Program-made: the position numbers and the translations under genes
Part shown: in pieces, positions 17,049 through 26,868 of the stretch
How positions within the stretch are numbered: the stretch's first letter is position 1
Layout: every line of letters starts with the position of its first letter
Assembly (NCBI RefSeq): GCF_004340965.1
Contig: NZ_SLYA01000004.1
Location: 1-64,000 of the forward strand
Direction: 5' to 3'
DNA: 64,000 nucleotides
Source: Sphingomonas sp. PP-CE-1A-559
GTDB lineage: Bacteria > Pseudomonadota > Alphaproteobacteria > Sphingomonadales > Sphingomonadaceae
The notes under the pieces: model-generated
Databases searched by the model: none
What the model was told of the DNA's origin: nothing
What the model saw: the letters and a program-made list of their open reading frames with translations, nothing else

Positions 17049-19775
17049 TCAGTCGCGGCCAACGTCGCCAAGGCGGCGTTTACCCAACGCCGCCGGCGAT
17101 TGGATGGTCGCGCGGTCGAGCGCCTCGGGGATCAACGCCAGACACTGGATCGCGGCAAGACCCCATTGCGCGGACGCATTGGTCGAGACACCGGGCCATT
17201 CGGTGACGTGCCCCTCGGTATGCCGCGGATCGGCGGGCCATGTGCCAAGCCCCGCATCGCCGGACAGGAACTCTCCCGCCGCCCGTGCCGCGAGCGTCAT
17301 ATCCTGCGTTTCGTGCGCGACATACGCAGTCAGCCGGGAATGCGCCTCGCGTAAGTTGCGCGGGCCGAACGGTGCACCGAACTTCGCTAGATATTCGGCT
17401 TGAGGCGCATTGTACCATCGGCAGTAATCAAGCCAGGCGGTACGATAGCGCGGCACATCGAGCAGGCGGATCAGTTCGGAACTTACCTCGACAGCGCCGA
17501 ACACCGCGTTCAGATGCGAGAGCCGGATACCGCGATTCTGGTCGACGAACCGTCCCGAGGCGAGATCGAACGGCGCGCTGCCGGTCATCCAGCCGTGCGG
17601 CAGGCGCCCTATGCTGTCGAGCCCCGCGACGATCCGGTCGCGCCACCGCGTGTCGCCGGTCCGCTCCCATTCGGTCAGCCACGCTGCAGCGAGCGGGCAC
17701 CAGGTCGTCCCGAACGTCATCTCGATCGTACCCGTCGGCAGCACCGGCTTCTTCGCGCCCGGCACCTTCCGCCCGATCTCGACCTGCTGGAGCGTCTGGT
17801 CGGAGGTGAGCAGGTCGCGCATCAGGTCGCCGACGCGCTCGTCCGCGGTCAGGTAATAGAAGATGCGGCGATAGCTGGCGTTGCTGACGCGTGGCTGTTT
17901 CGAGCTGTCACTCCAGTGCTGGACGCCGTGGCGCGTGCCCATGCCGGCGAAACGCCCGCCATGATAGACGTCGACTTCGCCCGTGTGGCGCGTCATCGCC
18001 TCGGCAAAGCGGAACGCCTGCGCGTTGCCGGTGCGCAGGACCGAATACCAGAGCCAGAGGTCGGGCGAGAGTTCGCTGTTGTCCCACGCGAATCCACCAA
18101 TATCATACCGCCAGCGATGCCGGTCGCTGTCGTAGGTGTGCATGATGTCGCCGTGGTTCCAGAACCCGTACCAGGCCCGGCGATCGACCTCGCCCGCGTA
18201 GAAATCGACGAGGTTGTCGAGCTGGTTCTCGATCGCGGTGCGGTTCGGCGTCGAGCGATCGGGCAGGCCCCAGTCGCCGAAGACGCGCGCGGCGTGGAGG
18301 CGCTCAGGGGTCGCCATCAGTTGCGGCGGCGTAGCCTGTGCCTTCGCCATGTTGGCGAGCGTCGCGGTGTCGGGCGTCGCGGGCAACGCCCAGAGCGTCA
18401 GTTCACTGGTGCGCGCGATGCCGGATGCGTCGTCCCAACCGGGTTCGTAATCCTCATAGGTGACGGACAGTCCCTCATTCTGTGCCTCAAATCCCTCCAT
18501 CCCCATCGCGCCGTGATAGGGACGCAGGTCCATCGCCGGTGCCTCGGGCGACCACAGCCAGGCGGTCAGTCGCGCCGCATCGCCATCAGCAGCGTCGATG
18601 TGGAGCGCGGTCGGATGACGCTGCCAGAAATAGCGCTGGCCGAGCGCGACGCCGCCGTCGGAACCGCCGACATAGGCAAGCCCTGGAGCGCGCGCACCCT
18701 CGTCGGCGTCGATCCACCCCTGCCCCGGCGCGGTCCGCTTGGTCAGTTGCCACCCATTGGCGTTGGGCTGTTCGAGACGGAAGTCGCCCCAGGCGGGGAT
18801 TCGTTCCAGCGTGTCGCGCACCGCTGGCGCCATAGTTGCCAGCGGCGGGGTCGCGCGGCCGGCGACCTGCGCCTCGCGAAACGCTCGGCCGGGGTCGCGA
18901 CGCAGACCGGTGAGCGGCCGCACGCCCTCGGCGAACATCTGGCCGTCGGTGGCGATGCGGACATGGCGATCGTGGAGTGCGCCACTCATCGGGACGGACG
19001 CCTGTACGCCGAGGCTCGCGAGGAAATCCCGACCGGGATTGCCGTCGAACACGAAGCTGTGGACGATCCGCAACGCCGCCGATCCGGCATAGGCATAGAG
19101 CCGCACCGTAAAGGGGAGCCAGCGACGATCGGCCATCGCGTGCCGCCCCTCGATCTTGACGACCGCACGGACGGGTCCGCGTTGCTCGATGGTGACCTTT
19201 TCGATCTCGCCGGCGAACGACACGGGTTCGCCGTGGAGCGGGTCGGACTTGACCGAACCGACGAGAGAAACGGCGCCGAGCACGGGCTTCCCGGACTGGC
19301 TGGCTGAGCGGACCAATGCGGGCCCGGTGCGACCGATCTCCCAGCGCAAGTCGCCGACGTCGATGACCACGGCATCGGTCGACTCGGTAACCTTCACCGC
19401 GCGCGCTGGTGCCGTCGCCCGACCGCGCGTGACGATCAGGCCAGCGGGCGCGACATCGGCGGGTATCGCGTGGGCGGTCCACTTGATCGAGCCGTCGGGC
19501 CAGGTCGCGGTGCTCCAGGTCTGCGCGGGTATGTCAGCGCCATCGGCAGTGCGAACCGCGAGCGCGGTGTTGCGCTTCAGCACGCCGCGCGGCCACGCGA
19601 CGCCGAACGTCTGCCCCATGTGCATCGTCGGCGTTGCCCCGTCGATCCAGCGTATCGCGGCAGACTGGAACGCAGGCGCGGTAGCCGCGTCGAGCCGAAC
19701 CGGCAGCAGCGCGGTCGCGCCGCCAAGCAGTGCGACCTTCAGCGTATCGCGCCGCGTAGGGTTCATTGGGGTCAT
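17049..19775 (-). CDS. Exo-rhamnogalacturonan lyase-like protein (PL26 / PcRGLX-YetA type)
   Basis: A 908-residue exported protein. The N-terminus has a twin-arginine motif ([13 protein letters not shown]) and a cleavage region near LDAATA. The order is an N-terminal beta-sandwich (about 35-230), a second beta domain with [14 protein letters not shown] and a [12 protein letters not shown] motif, and an alpha/alpha toroid in the second half ([47 protein letters not shown]). That layout fits the PcRGLX/YetA-like family containing the Penicillium exo-rhamnogalacturonan lyase (PL26). It should release unsaturated galacturonosyl-rhamnose from RG-I in the periplasm. The ATG at 19775 has GGAGAA before it; an ATG at 19787 overlaps the upstream stop as TGATG. 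It is coupled to the DUF6250 gene. Confidence 0.83.
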   Translation of the reverse strand: MTPMNPTRRDTLKVALLGGATALLPVRLDAATAPAFQSAAIRWIDGATPTMHMGQTFGVAWPRGVLKRNTALAVRTADGADIPAQTWSTATWPDGSIKWTAHAIPADVAPAGLIVTRGRATAPARAVKVTESTDAVVIDVGDLRWEIGRTGPALVRSASQSGKPVLGAVSLVGSVKSDPLHGEPVSFAGEIEKVTIEQRGPVRAVVKIEGRHAMADRRWLPFTVRLYAYAGSAALRIVHSFVFDGNPGRDFLASLGVQASVPMSGALHDRHVRIATDGQMFAEGVRPLTGLRRDPGRAFREAQVAGRATPPLATMAPAVRDTLERIPAWGDFRLEQPNANGWQLTKRTAPGQGWIDADEGARAPGLAYVGGSDGGVALGQRYFWQRHPTALHIDAADGDAARLTAWLWSPEAPAMDLRPYHGAMGMEGFEAQNEGLSVTYEDYEPGWDDASGIARTSELTLWALPATPDTATLANMAKAQATPPQLMATPERLHAARVFGDWGLPDRSTPNRTAIENQLDNLVDFYAGEVDRRAWYGFWNHGDIMHTYDSDRHRWRYDIGGFAWDNSELSPDLWLWYSVLRTGNAQAFRFAEAMTRHTGEVDVYHGGRFAGMGTRHGVQHWSDSSKQPRVSNASYRRIFYYLTADERVGDLMRDLLTSDQTLQQVEIGRKVPGAKKPVLPTGTIEMTFGTTWCPLAAAWLTEWERTGDTRWRDRIVAGLDSIGRLPHGWMTGSAPFDLASGRFVDQNRGIRLSHLNAVFGAVEVSSELIRLLDVPRYRTAWLDYCRWYNAPQAEYLAKFGAPFGPRNLREAHSRLTAYVAHETQDMTLAARAAGEFLSGDAGLGTWPADPRHTEGHVTEWPGVSTNASAQWGLAAIQCLALIPEALDRATIQSPAALGKRRLGDVGRD

Positions 19776-19786
19776 GATCTTCTCCA

Positions 19787-20446
19787 TCAGCGGCGCGTGA
19801 TCGACAGGTGGCGGATGCGCAGGTGGCTCCACGTGGTCCGCAGCCCGAACTGGCCGGACGCATAGGGTTCGGGATCGTCGAGCGTGAACACCCGCCGCCC
19901 GTCGCGCTCGACCGCCACCGTCCGCCCGTCCGCGATCAGCCGGATCGTCGTCCAGCGATTGGGCTGAAGCATGTCGTCGGCGTCGCGCCTGTCGTGCTCG
20001 GGGAGTAGCGGGCGATCGCCGGCACGGCCGACATAGCGGCGGAAGCGGGTCGTCGTGTTCCGGTTGCCGCCGATGCCGACATAATAGGTGCGCAGGCTGT
20101 CATAGTCCGCGAAGGCGCCGCTGCGGCGGTGGACTAGAACGGAACCGCCGTCGTCTTCACGGGCCATCCAGAACGCGTTGAGGTCGCTGACTTTGTCGTT
20201 TGCGCCACCCTGCGATACCGACAACGCTTCGAACCGAATGACGACCGGTCCCGCGACCGGCTTGCGCCACCAGAGCGTCAGGCCCTTCGCGGTATCGATA
20301 TCGATGATCCCGCCGCGTTCGGTGACTCGCGCCGCGGGGTCCTCGGCCTCGACGACCCAATCGGCGAGCGGCTGGCGGGCGATCGACATCGACGGCACGC
20401 TGGCGAGGATACCCGCAGCGATGTGAAGCCGTGCATTCAAGCGCAT
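19787..20446 (-). CDS. DUF6250-like exported beta-sandwich protein
   Basis: 219 residues with a Sec-type signal (about 1-24). The mature chain is beta-rich and ends in a jelly-roll signature (ASGQFGLRTTWSHLRIRHLSI) like LamG/concanavalin folds. Conserved-looking blocks are LTLWWRKPVAGPVVIRFE, VSDLNAFWM and TYYVGIGGNRNTTTRFRRYV, which I associate with DUF6250. GGGGAGGG precedes the ATG at 20446. It is the first gene of the operon and its stop overlaps the next gene's first ATG (TGATG), so it is probably made in step with the PL26 lyase and may act on, or bind, the same polysaccharide. No catalytic function is established. Confidence 0.75.
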   Translation of the reverse strand: MRLNARLHIAAGILASVPSMSIARQPLADWVVEAEDPAARVTERGGIIDIDTAKGLTLWWRKPVAGPVVIRFEALSVSQGGANDKVSDLNAFWMAREDDGGSVLVHRRSGAFADYDSLRTYYVGIGGNRNTTTRFRRYVGRAGDRPLLPEHDRRDADDMLQPNRWTTIRLIADGRTVAVERDGRRVFTLDDPEPYASGQFGLRTTWSHLRIRHLSITRR

Positions 20447-20539
20447 GCTGCCCTCCCCGTGCGCTGTCATCGCGCTCCGCCATTGCATAGGCCGCGAAAT
20501 CGCCACTGCCAAGTTAGTGCCGAATATTAGTTATGCATT

Positions 20540-20550
20540 CCACATTATGG
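20540..20550. promoter_or_regulatory. Candidate shared operator, site D (divergent DUF6250 / RGAE)
   Basis: CCACATTATGG, with flanks ATT and TTAT, midway between the divergent DUF6250-PL26 operon and the acetylesterase operon. It is one of five copies of the locus palindrome. Confidence 0.5.
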
Positions 20551-20627
20551 TTATTTAATCGAGATGCCGGTTGCTCTTTCCGGAACGGCGTCGCATCATG
20601 CGGGAAAGACGCCACGGGAGAGTGTGG

Positions 20628-21419
20628 GTGAAGAACGGCCTGTTGATAGCCATCGCTCTGGTTGCGCCTGCGATCATGGGAGCCGCCCCTGCCCCAATGC
20701 GGATATTCATCGCCAGCGACTCGACCGCACAGGACTACAAGGCGGATCGCTATCCGCAGTCGGGTTGGGGCACGATGCTGCGATGCGCCGTGGCGCCAAA
20801 CGTCAGCATCGAGAACCGCGCGATTGGCGGGCGGAGCACCAACAGCTTCATCCGCGAGGGGCGGCTCGACAAGATCGCCGCGGACCTGCGGAAAGGCGAC
20901 ACGCTGCTGATCCAGTTCGGTCACAACGATGCGAGTGTCGACAAGCCCGAACGCTTCACGACGATCGAACAGTATCGCGCAAACCTCCGCCAATTTCTCG
21001 ACGTCGCCAGCCATGCGGGTGCGAAGGCGGTGATCCTGACCCCGGTCGCGCGCCGCGACTTCAAGGACGGGGTCGAGCAACCTAGCTTTCCGACCTATGC
21101 CGATGCGGCGCGACAGGTGGCGCGCGACACGCGGACGCCGCTGATCGATCTCGGCAAGACGTCACAGGCCTGGGTGCAGGCGGCCGGGGCCGACGCGGCG
21201 AAGGGGTATTACCTGCATTACACCGGCGCAGCAGGAGCGCCCGGCTATCCCACCGGCGTGGCCGACGACACGCATTTCAGCGAAATCGGCGCGCGGCGGG
21301 TTGCCGATCTGGTGGCGACCGGACTCCACCATCTGAAGCTGCCGATCGCGCGGTACGTGACGCTTGGGACTCCCGCCCTGACGCGTGCGACGCCGGCGGG
21401 TGGCCCGTCGTGCGGCTGA
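20628..21419 (+). CDS. Rhamnogalacturonan acetylesterase, GDSL/SGNH type (CE12-like)
   Basis: A 263-residue SGNH hydrolase with a Sec signal (KNGLLIAIALVAPAIMGAA). The nucleophile is Ser32 in ASDSTA, the block II Gly lies in AIGGRS, Asn100 is in QFGHND, and the catalytic Asp-His pair is in ADDTHF (Asp213, His216). This pattern matches RhgT-like rhamnogalacturonan acetylesterases, which remove acetyl groups from galacturonate in RG-I. I choose the GTG at 20628 because GGGAG sits 7 bp before it and the signal peptide follows directly; an ATG at 20598 is the alternative. It opens a four-gene operon. Confidence 0.88.
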   Translation: MKNGLLIAIALVAPAIMGAAPAPMRIFIASDSTAQDYKADRYPQSGWGTMLRCAVAPNVSIENRAIGGRSTNSFIREGRLDKIAADLRKGDTLLIQFGHNDASVDKPERFTTIEQYRANLRQFLDVASHAGAKAVILTPVARRDFKDGVEQPSFPTYADAARQVARDTRTPLIDLGKTSQAWVQAAGADAAKGYYLHYTGAAGAPGYPTGVADDTHFSEIGARRVADLVATGLHHLKLPIARYVTLGTPALTRATPAGGPSCG

Positions 21420-22642
21420 TCGGCGCGCTGGCTCTGGGATTTGCTTTGATGAGTACGGCGGCCGAAGCGCAGGTACGACGGTTCGTGTTCGGTGGTGGCT
21501 CGGCCCCGAAAGACGCCGTGTCGGTGGCGGCCGGGCGCGCTTATGCGGACGGCTTCGGTTTCGAGGGCGGTAACCCCGCGCTGTTCTCGGTTGCGGTCCC
21601 GCCAGGTAATTATCGGGTCACGGTGACTCTCGGCCTGCCCAAGATGCGTACCGACACCAGTATCAAGGCGGAGTCGCGGCGGTTGATGCTCGATACGGTC
21701 GTCGTGCCGGCGGGGCGATCGCTCACGCAGAGCTTCGTCGTCAACGTCCGCAACGCCGCACTCACCCCGCCGCCGCTGAACGCGCCGGGTGGGACCGCGG
21801 TGCTGATCAAGCCACGCGAGCGCGGTTCGTTCAGCTGGGACGACCGGCTGACGCTGGAGATGCTCGGCACGAAGCCCGGCGTGACTGCGATCACGATCGA
21901 GCCGATCACGGTGCCGACGATATTCCTGCTCGGCGACTCCACCGTCACCGACCAGCCGGCGGAGCCTGCCGCCAGTTGGGGGCAGATGCTTCCCGCTTTC
22001 TTCCGTCCGGACATCGCCGTCGCCAATCATGCGGAATCCGGCGAGACGATGAAATCTTTCATGACGGAATTGCGCTTCGCTAAGGTGCTGGAGTCCGCGA
22101 AGCCGGGCGATTGGGCGCTGATCCAGTTCGGGCATAACGACCAGAAAGCGCAGTGGCCGCAGACCTACGCCGCGGCCGAGACGACCTATCGTGATTACCT
22201 CCGCGCGTGGATCGCGGAGTTTCGGCGTCGGGGCGTGGAGCCAGTGCTCGTGACTTCGCCCGAACGGCGGATGTGGACCGGCGACAAGATCCGCCCGACA
22301 CTCACGGACTATGCTGCGGCGGTGAAGGCGGTCGGCGCTGAACTACGCGTGCCGGTGATCGACCTGAATGCCGCGAGCATCCGCTTCTACGAGGCACTCG
22401 GACCGACGCGCGCGCCGCTCGCGTTCAACGATGGTGGCAAGGACGCGACGCATCACGACAATTACGGCGCCTGGGTCCTTGCGCGGGCGGTCGCGGCGGG
22501 CATTGCTACCGCGAAACTGCCGCTCGCCGAGCATCTGAAGCCGGACCTGACAGCATTCGACGCGGGCCATCCGCCCGACCCTGCCGCGTTCCGGCTTGCG
22601 CCGAGCGTGGCGCATGATTCCACCCGACCGGACGGAAACTGA
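21410..22642 (+). CDS. Second rhamnogalacturonan acetylesterase with N-terminal beta domain
   Basis: 410 residues starting at a GTG that overlaps the previous gene by 10 bp. A signal peptide (about 1-20, ending AEA) is followed by a 140-residue beta-sandwich (FVFGGGSAPKDAVSV to PRERGSFSWDDRLTLEM) resembling a galactose-binding-like module. The SGNH catalytic domain follows: Ser177 in LLGDSTVTD, block II in AESGETMKSF, Asn243 in QFGHND and the terminal THHDNYG. It is a CE12-type deacetylase, probably acting on a different acetylation site or larger fragment than its neighbour. It is predicted periplasmic. Confidence 0.88.
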   Translation: MRLIGALALGFALMSTAAEAQVRRFVFGGGSAPKDAVSVAAGRAYADGFGFEGGNPALFSVAVPPGNYRVTVTLGLPKMRTDTSIKAESRRLMLDTVVVPAGRSLTQSFVVNVRNAALTPPPLNAPGGTAVLIKPRERGSFSWDDRLTLEMLGTKPGVTAITIEPITVPTIFLLGDSTVTDQPAEPAASWGQMLPAFFRPDIAVANHAESGETMKSFMTELRFAKVLESAKPGDWALIQFGHNDQKAQWPQTYAAAETTYRDYLRAWIAEFRRRGVEPVLVTSPERRMWTGDKIRPTLTDYAAAVKAVGAELRVPVIDLNAASIRFYEALGPTRAPLAFNDGGKDATHHDNYGAWVLARAVAAGIATAKLPLAEHLKPDLTAFDAGHPPDPAAFRLAPSVAHDSTRPDGN

Positions 22643-22643
22643 G

Positions 22644-23618
22644 ATGACCACGCGACGTACGATCCTGGCCGGTGGTCTCGCCAGTGGGCTCATCAGCCTG
22701 CTGCCGCTCCGCGCTCTCGCACAGCAAACGACGCTGGCGGTGGAGCGGTTCGCGCTCTGGCCAAGTGCCGCACCCGGCGGCCCGACACCGGCGGTTACCG
22801 ACCAATGGGTCAAGCGTTCGCCGACCGGCGCGGCGGACGACATCGCCTGGCCGCATGTCGCGACGCCGATGTTGACGGTGGTGCGACCGGCCAAGCCCAA
22901 CGGCGCGGCGGTGCTGATTTGTCCGGGCGGCGGTTACGCACGTGTTGCAGTCGGGCGAACGGGCGGCGGCATTGCACGCGATTTCGCGGCGCGCGGCATC
23001 ACCGCGTTCGAGCTGCTCTATCGCCTGCCGCACGATGGCTGGACGGCGGGACCCGATGCGCCGTTGCAGGATGCGCAGCGGGCGATGCGCGTGATCCGCG
23101 CGGGTGCGGGTACGCGCTGGACGGTCGATCCGGCGCGCCTTGCCGTCACCGGTTTTTCCGCTGGCGGGCATCTCGCGGCGCGGCTGGCGTCCCGGTCCGG
23201 TACGCCGAGCTACACGCCGATCGACACGGCCGATCGCCTGTCCGCGAAACCTATGATCGCGGGGCTGTTCTTTCCCGTCGTGACGATGCTCGACGACGGC
23301 GTGCATTCGCAATCACGCCGCGAACTGCTCGGTCCGCACGCCGCCGATCCAGCGTGGCAGCGCCGCTATTCGACACAGCTGGATCTCCCGGCTGACATGC
23401 CGCCAAGCTTCGTGATGGCGAATGCCGACGATCCCGCGGTGCCAGCGCGCAACAGCATTCTGCTGTACGAAGCGCTGCATGCCGCCAAGATTCCGACCGA
23501 ATTGATGGTGTTCGAAAAAGGCGGCCATGGGCCGCCTGCCCCGCACCGCGATGGCACGCCGATACCGTGGATGGACCTGTTCCTGGCCTGGTCGCGCGAC
23601 CATGGCTGGCCTGCGTGA
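22644..23618 (+). CDS. Exported alpha/beta hydrolase, acetyl-esterase-like
   Basis: 324 residues with a twin-arginine-like signal (MTTRRTILAGGLASGLISLL). The alpha/beta hydrolase core shows CPGGGY (oxyanion loop, 94-98), GFSAGGH with nucleophile Ser172, ADDPAVPARN for the Asp and GGHGPP for the His. Such BD-FAE/xylan-esterase-like enzymes remove acetyl or related esters from plant glycans. It starts 1 bp after the preceding stop, so it is co-translated with the acetylesterases. A paralogue of the same fold, without a signal peptide, ends the rhamnose operon at 44464. Confidence 0.85.
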   Translation: MTTRRTILAGGLASGLISLLPLRALAQQTTLAVERFALWPSAAPGGPTPAVTDQWVKRSPTGAADDIAWPHVATPMLTVVRPAKPNGAAVLICPGGGYARVAVGRTGGGIARDFAARGITAFELLYRLPHDGWTAGPDAPLQDAQRAMRVIRAGAGTRWTVDPARLAVTGFSAGGHLAARLASRSGTPSYTPIDTADRLSAKPMIAGLFFPVVTMLDDGVHSQSRRELLGPHAADPAWQRRYSTQLDLPADMPPSFVMANADDPAVPARNSILLYEALHAAKIPTELMVFEKGGHGPPAPHRDGTPIPWMDLFLAWSRDHGWPA

Positions 23619-23634
23619 CGACAAGGATCTGACG

Positions 23635-24936
23635 ATGCGAAACACTGTATTCGGGTTGAGCATCGCGCTCGCCGTCGCCGCGCCCTCGATCGCGGCGGCG
23701 CCCGCGTCGTGGATCGATGCCAAGACCGGCCACAAGGTCGTTCGGCTGTCCGACGCGCCCGGCAATTACGCGCTGTATTTCAACTACAACGCCTACACGC
23801 CGCAGGGCGACCTGATGATATTCCAGACTGCCGACGGTATCTCGGTGGCGGATACGAAGACATGGGCGGTCAGGTCGTTGCTGCACCGGCCGGGCGCTCA
23901 CCTGCTGTTCGCCGGGCACAAGACGCGCACCGCGTATTTCTCCGAACAGGCCAAGGGTGGCGACGACGCGCCGATCACGATTTATGCCGCCGACATCGAT
24001 ACGGCCAAGGTCCGCAAGATCGCGGTGGTACCGAAGGGCAGCCGCATCGATACGCTCAACGCCGACGAGACATTGCTCGCCGGACAGGTCGCGTCGCGCG
24101 ACATGCCGCTCCAGCCCAACGCGGCGGGCGTCGATATCAAGACCGGACAGACAGCGTACGCGGCGAACTGGCCCGACGGCCGGCCGATGGTCTATGCCGA
24201 CGCCAAGGAGTTCCGGCTGAACCAGCGGCTCGACGCCAAGATCCCGATGGAGATCTTCACCATCGACGTGACGACCGGGCAGCGGCGCAGCGTGGTAAAG
24301 GCGACCGACTGGCTCAACCACCTGCAATTCTCGCCGACCGACCCGACGCTGCTGATGTATTGCCATGAGGGGCCGTGGCACCGCGTCGATCGAATCTGGA
24401 CCATCCGCACCGATGGCAGCCAGATGACCAAGGTCCACACGCGGACGATGAACATGGAGATCGCTGGCCACGAATTCTGGTCGCCCGACGGCAAGACGAT
24501 CTGGTACGATCTGCAGACGCCGCGCGGCGAGGATTTCTGGCTGGCCGGCTACGACGTCGCCAGCGCCAAGCGCCGCTGGTACCATCTCGAGCGCAACGAA
24601 TGGTCGGTCCATTATAACGTCTCGGCGGACCAGACACTGTTCTCGGGCGACGGCGGCGACAGCGAGATGGTCGCGCACGCCCCCGACGGGAAATGGATGT
24701 ACCTCTTCCGCCCCAAGCCCGTGCCCGATGTCGCCGGGATCCGCGCCGACAACGCCGACAGCCTGATCGAAGCGGGAACCTTCGCCGCGGAGAAACTCGT
24801 CGACATGGGCAAGCAGGATTACAAGCTGGAGCCTAACGCGCGCTTTTCGCCAGACGGGAAATGGCTCATCTTCCGCGCGAACATCGAGGTCAAGGCGGCG
24901 ATCTACGCGGTGGAGACCGCCAAGTCCCAGTCCTGA
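23635..24936 (+). CDS. Oligogalacturonate lyase, PL22, exported
   Basis: 433 residues. Residues 1-22 are a Sec signal (MRNTVFGLSIALAVAAPSIA). The rest is a beta-propeller with the family's blocks: GNYALYFNYNAYTP, MYCHEGPWHRVDRIW, AGHEFWSPDGKTIWYD and EWSVHYNVSADQ. The His residues in these blocks fit the Mn-binding site of PL22. It cleaves saturated and unsaturated digalacturonate to 4-deoxy-5-hexosulose uronate, the KduI substrate. Classical Ogl of enterobacteria is cytoplasmic; this one carries a signal peptide. The ATG at 23635 has AAGGAT upstream. It is last in the operon and runs convergent with PL11. Confidence 0.92.
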   Translation: MRNTVFGLSIALAVAAPSIAAAPASWIDAKTGHKVVRLSDAPGNYALYFNYNAYTPQGDLMIFQTADGISVADTKTWAVRSLLHRPGAHLLFAGHKTRTAYFSEQAKGGDDAPITIYAADIDTAKVRKIAVVPKGSRIDTLNADETLLAGQVASRDMPLQPNAAGVDIKTGQTAYAANWPDGRPMVYADAKEFRLNQRLDAKIPMEIFTIDVTTGQRRSVVKATDWLNHLQFSPTDPTLLMYCHEGPWHRVDRIWTIRTDGSQMTKVHTRTMNMEIAGHEFWSPDGKTIWYDLQTPRGEDFWLAGYDVASAKRRWYHLERNEWSVHYNVSADQTLFSGDGGDSEMVAHAPDGKWMYLFRPKPVPDVAGIRADNADSLIEAGTFAAEKLVDMGKQDYKLEPNARFSPDGKWLIFRANIEVKAAIYAVETAKSQS

Positions 24937-24948
24937 CGGCCGGCAGCC

Positions 24949-26868
24949 TCAGTCGGCATCGTCCGATGGCGTGAGGCTGCCCGGAAAATAGCCGAGATGC
25001 GGCGGCTGGTTATAGGCGGTGTTCTGCCACGCGACGCCCGCGCGATAGACCGGGTCCTGCATCAGCGTGACGAGCCGGTGGGTCGTCGGATACGGTGTGA
25101 CGTAGATGCGCAGTTCGCGGTTGTCCGCCGAGCGCCACACCACCTCCTCGCGCCAGTCGCCGAGAATGTCCGCCTGGAGCGCAGGGTTGGATTTGGTACC
25201 GTTGTTCGATGCGACGTCGGTCGGATGCAGCATCGGCGAGGCGGTGCCCGTCTTCCAGTTCCATTTGCTGATCGTCGTGCCGTCGAGCAGTTCCTGGAGC
25301 AGGTCGCCGTCCCAGTAGAGCGCGAAGTTGGTCTGGCGCGGGGCCGGCCCGATCGCGTTGCCCTTCATGTCGAACAGGTCGCGGCTGTTCGAGCCCCATA
25401 GCTCGGCACCGACATGGCGTGGGTCGATATCTGCGGCGAGCCCGCGACCGGTATCGGTATCGGCGGGCTTGGTCCAGAGAATGGCGCCGGTGCGCGCGTC
25501 GAGCAGTGCCGAGCCGATCCCGCCATTGGTCTTCACCTGTTCGTGCACGCCCCATTTTTCGAGCCCCGGCCGCAGCGGATCGAGATCGGCGACATGCATC
25601 GCGTCGCCGTGGAACAGCGGGACGGTCCACAATCCCTTGCCGTCGTCATCGACCGCCATCGAGCCATAGATTACCTCGTCGCGGCCATCGCCGTCGACAT
25701 CGGCGATGCTGAGCTGGTGGTTGCCGCGATCGGCATAGTCGGCGTTACCCGGCGCCGCACTGTCGAACAGCCAGCGCTTGGTCAGCTTGCCGCCGCGATA
25801 GTCCCAGGCGGCGATGGCGGTGCGCGCATAATAGCCGCGGCCGAAGATCATGCTGGGATGCCGTCCATCCAGATAGGCCGTACCTGCGAGGAACCGGTCG
25901 GAGCGGTTGGAATAGCCGTCGCCCCAGGTCTCGCGCATCTGCTCGAAGCTTGGATTGCCGCCGGGATAGCGCGGCGGATCATAGGCTGCGGTGGCGAGCG
26001 CCTTGCCCGAACGACCGTCGAACACCGTCAGATATTCAGGACCCTTCAGGATGCGTCCGACGAGCGGCGCAACCTTGGTGCCGTCCGCCAGCAGCTTCGC
26101 GCCAGTCTTGTCCGGTTGCGGGACTTCGCCGTCGCGACCGCGCCAGTCCGCCTTCGCATCGCCAATGATCGTGCCGACGCCATCGACGGTGCCGTCCGCA
26201 GTCTTCATCGCGATTTCTGCGCGACCATCGCCGTCGTAATCGGCGACCTGGAACTGCGTGTAATGCGCCCCCGCGCGGATGTTGCAGCCGAGGTCGATCC
26301 GCCAGAGCCGCTTGCCGTCGATCGTATAGGCGTCGACGAAGACGTTGCCGGTGTAGCCCGCCTGGCTGTTGTCATGGCTGTTGGTCGGGTCCCATTTCAG
26401 GATCAGTTCGTAACGCCCGTCGCCATCGAGATCGCCGACGCTGGCGTCGTTGGCGGTATAGGTGAACGCCTCGCCATCGGGCGTCGTCCCGCCGGGCGGG
26501 GGTACGAGCGGGATCGACAAATACCCGCGCGGCGCCATCAACGCGGGCGCGCTAGCCGTCGCCGCCTTGCCGCCGACGAGGGCACGAATGGTATAGCGTG
26601 CGCGATCATTGCCCTGCCGATCAACGAACGACGTCGCGTCGGCGAGGGGTTGCGGGGTGATCTTGCGGCCGTCGCGATAGACGTCGAAGCGGGTCGCGGA
26701 CGGATCGTCCCGCAACAGCCGCCAGCTGATAAGCCAGCCGCCGTCCTTCGCGGGCGTGGCGACGACGCCGCGATCCAGCCGCTCTACCGCGCGGGACGGC
26801 GACGCCGCGAGCGCGGGCGTCGCGACACCGATCATGAGCGCCAGGAACGCGCGGCTGCCTATCGTCAT
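24949..26868 (-). CDS. Rhamnogalacturonan lyase, PL11 (YesW-like)
   Basis: 639 residues. The Sec signal spans about 1-20 (MTIGSRAFLALMIGVATPAL). A fibronectin-like N-terminal domain with AVERLDRGVVA and SWRLLRDDP is followed by an eight-bladed propeller with calcium loops DLDGDGRYE, DYDGDGRAE and DVDGDGRDE, and PL11 blocks KWDPTNSHDNSQAG and NHQLSIADVDGDG. The tail WQNTAYNQPPHLGYFPG is a family hallmark. It is an endo- or exo-acting lyase on the RG-I backbone in the periplasm. Several ATGs occur in a row; the one at 26868 has GGAG 7 bp upstream. It is divergent from the first TonB-dependent receptor, with promoter elements between them. Confidence 0.93.
   Translation of the reverse strand: MTIGSRAFLALMIGVATPALAASPSRAVERLDRGVVATPAKDGGWLISWRLLRDDPSATRFDVYRDGRKITPQPLADATSFVDRQGNDRARYTIRALVGGKAATASAPALMAPRGYLSIPLVPPPGGTTPDGEAFTYTANDASVGDLDGDGRYELILKWDPTNSHDNSQAGYTGNVFVDAYTIDGKRLWRIDLGCNIRAGAHYTQFQVADYDGDGRAEIAMKTADGTVDGVGTIIGDAKADWRGRDGEVPQPDKTGAKLLADGTKVAPLVGRILKGPEYLTVFDGRSGKALATAAYDPPRYPGGNPSFEQMRETWGDGYSNRSDRFLAGTAYLDGRHPSMIFGRGYYARTAIAAWDYRGGKLTKRWLFDSAAPGNADYADRGNHQLSIADVDGDGRDEVIYGSMAVDDDGKGLWTVPLFHGDAMHVADLDPLRPGLEKWGVHEQVKTNGGIGSALLDARTGAILWTKPADTDTGRGLAADIDPRHVGAELWGSNSRDLFDMKGNAIGPAPRQTNFALYWDGDLLQELLDGTTISKWNWKTGTASPMLHPTDVASNNGTKSNPALQADILGDWREEVVWRSADNRELRIYVTPYPTTHRLVTLMQDPVYRAGVAWQNTAYNQPPHLGYFPGSLTPSDDAD

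Noticed and set aside
17400..19307. A 635-residue plus-strand frame opposite the PL26 gene
   Set aside because: Antisense to a well-supported enzyme, with no start signal and no domain.
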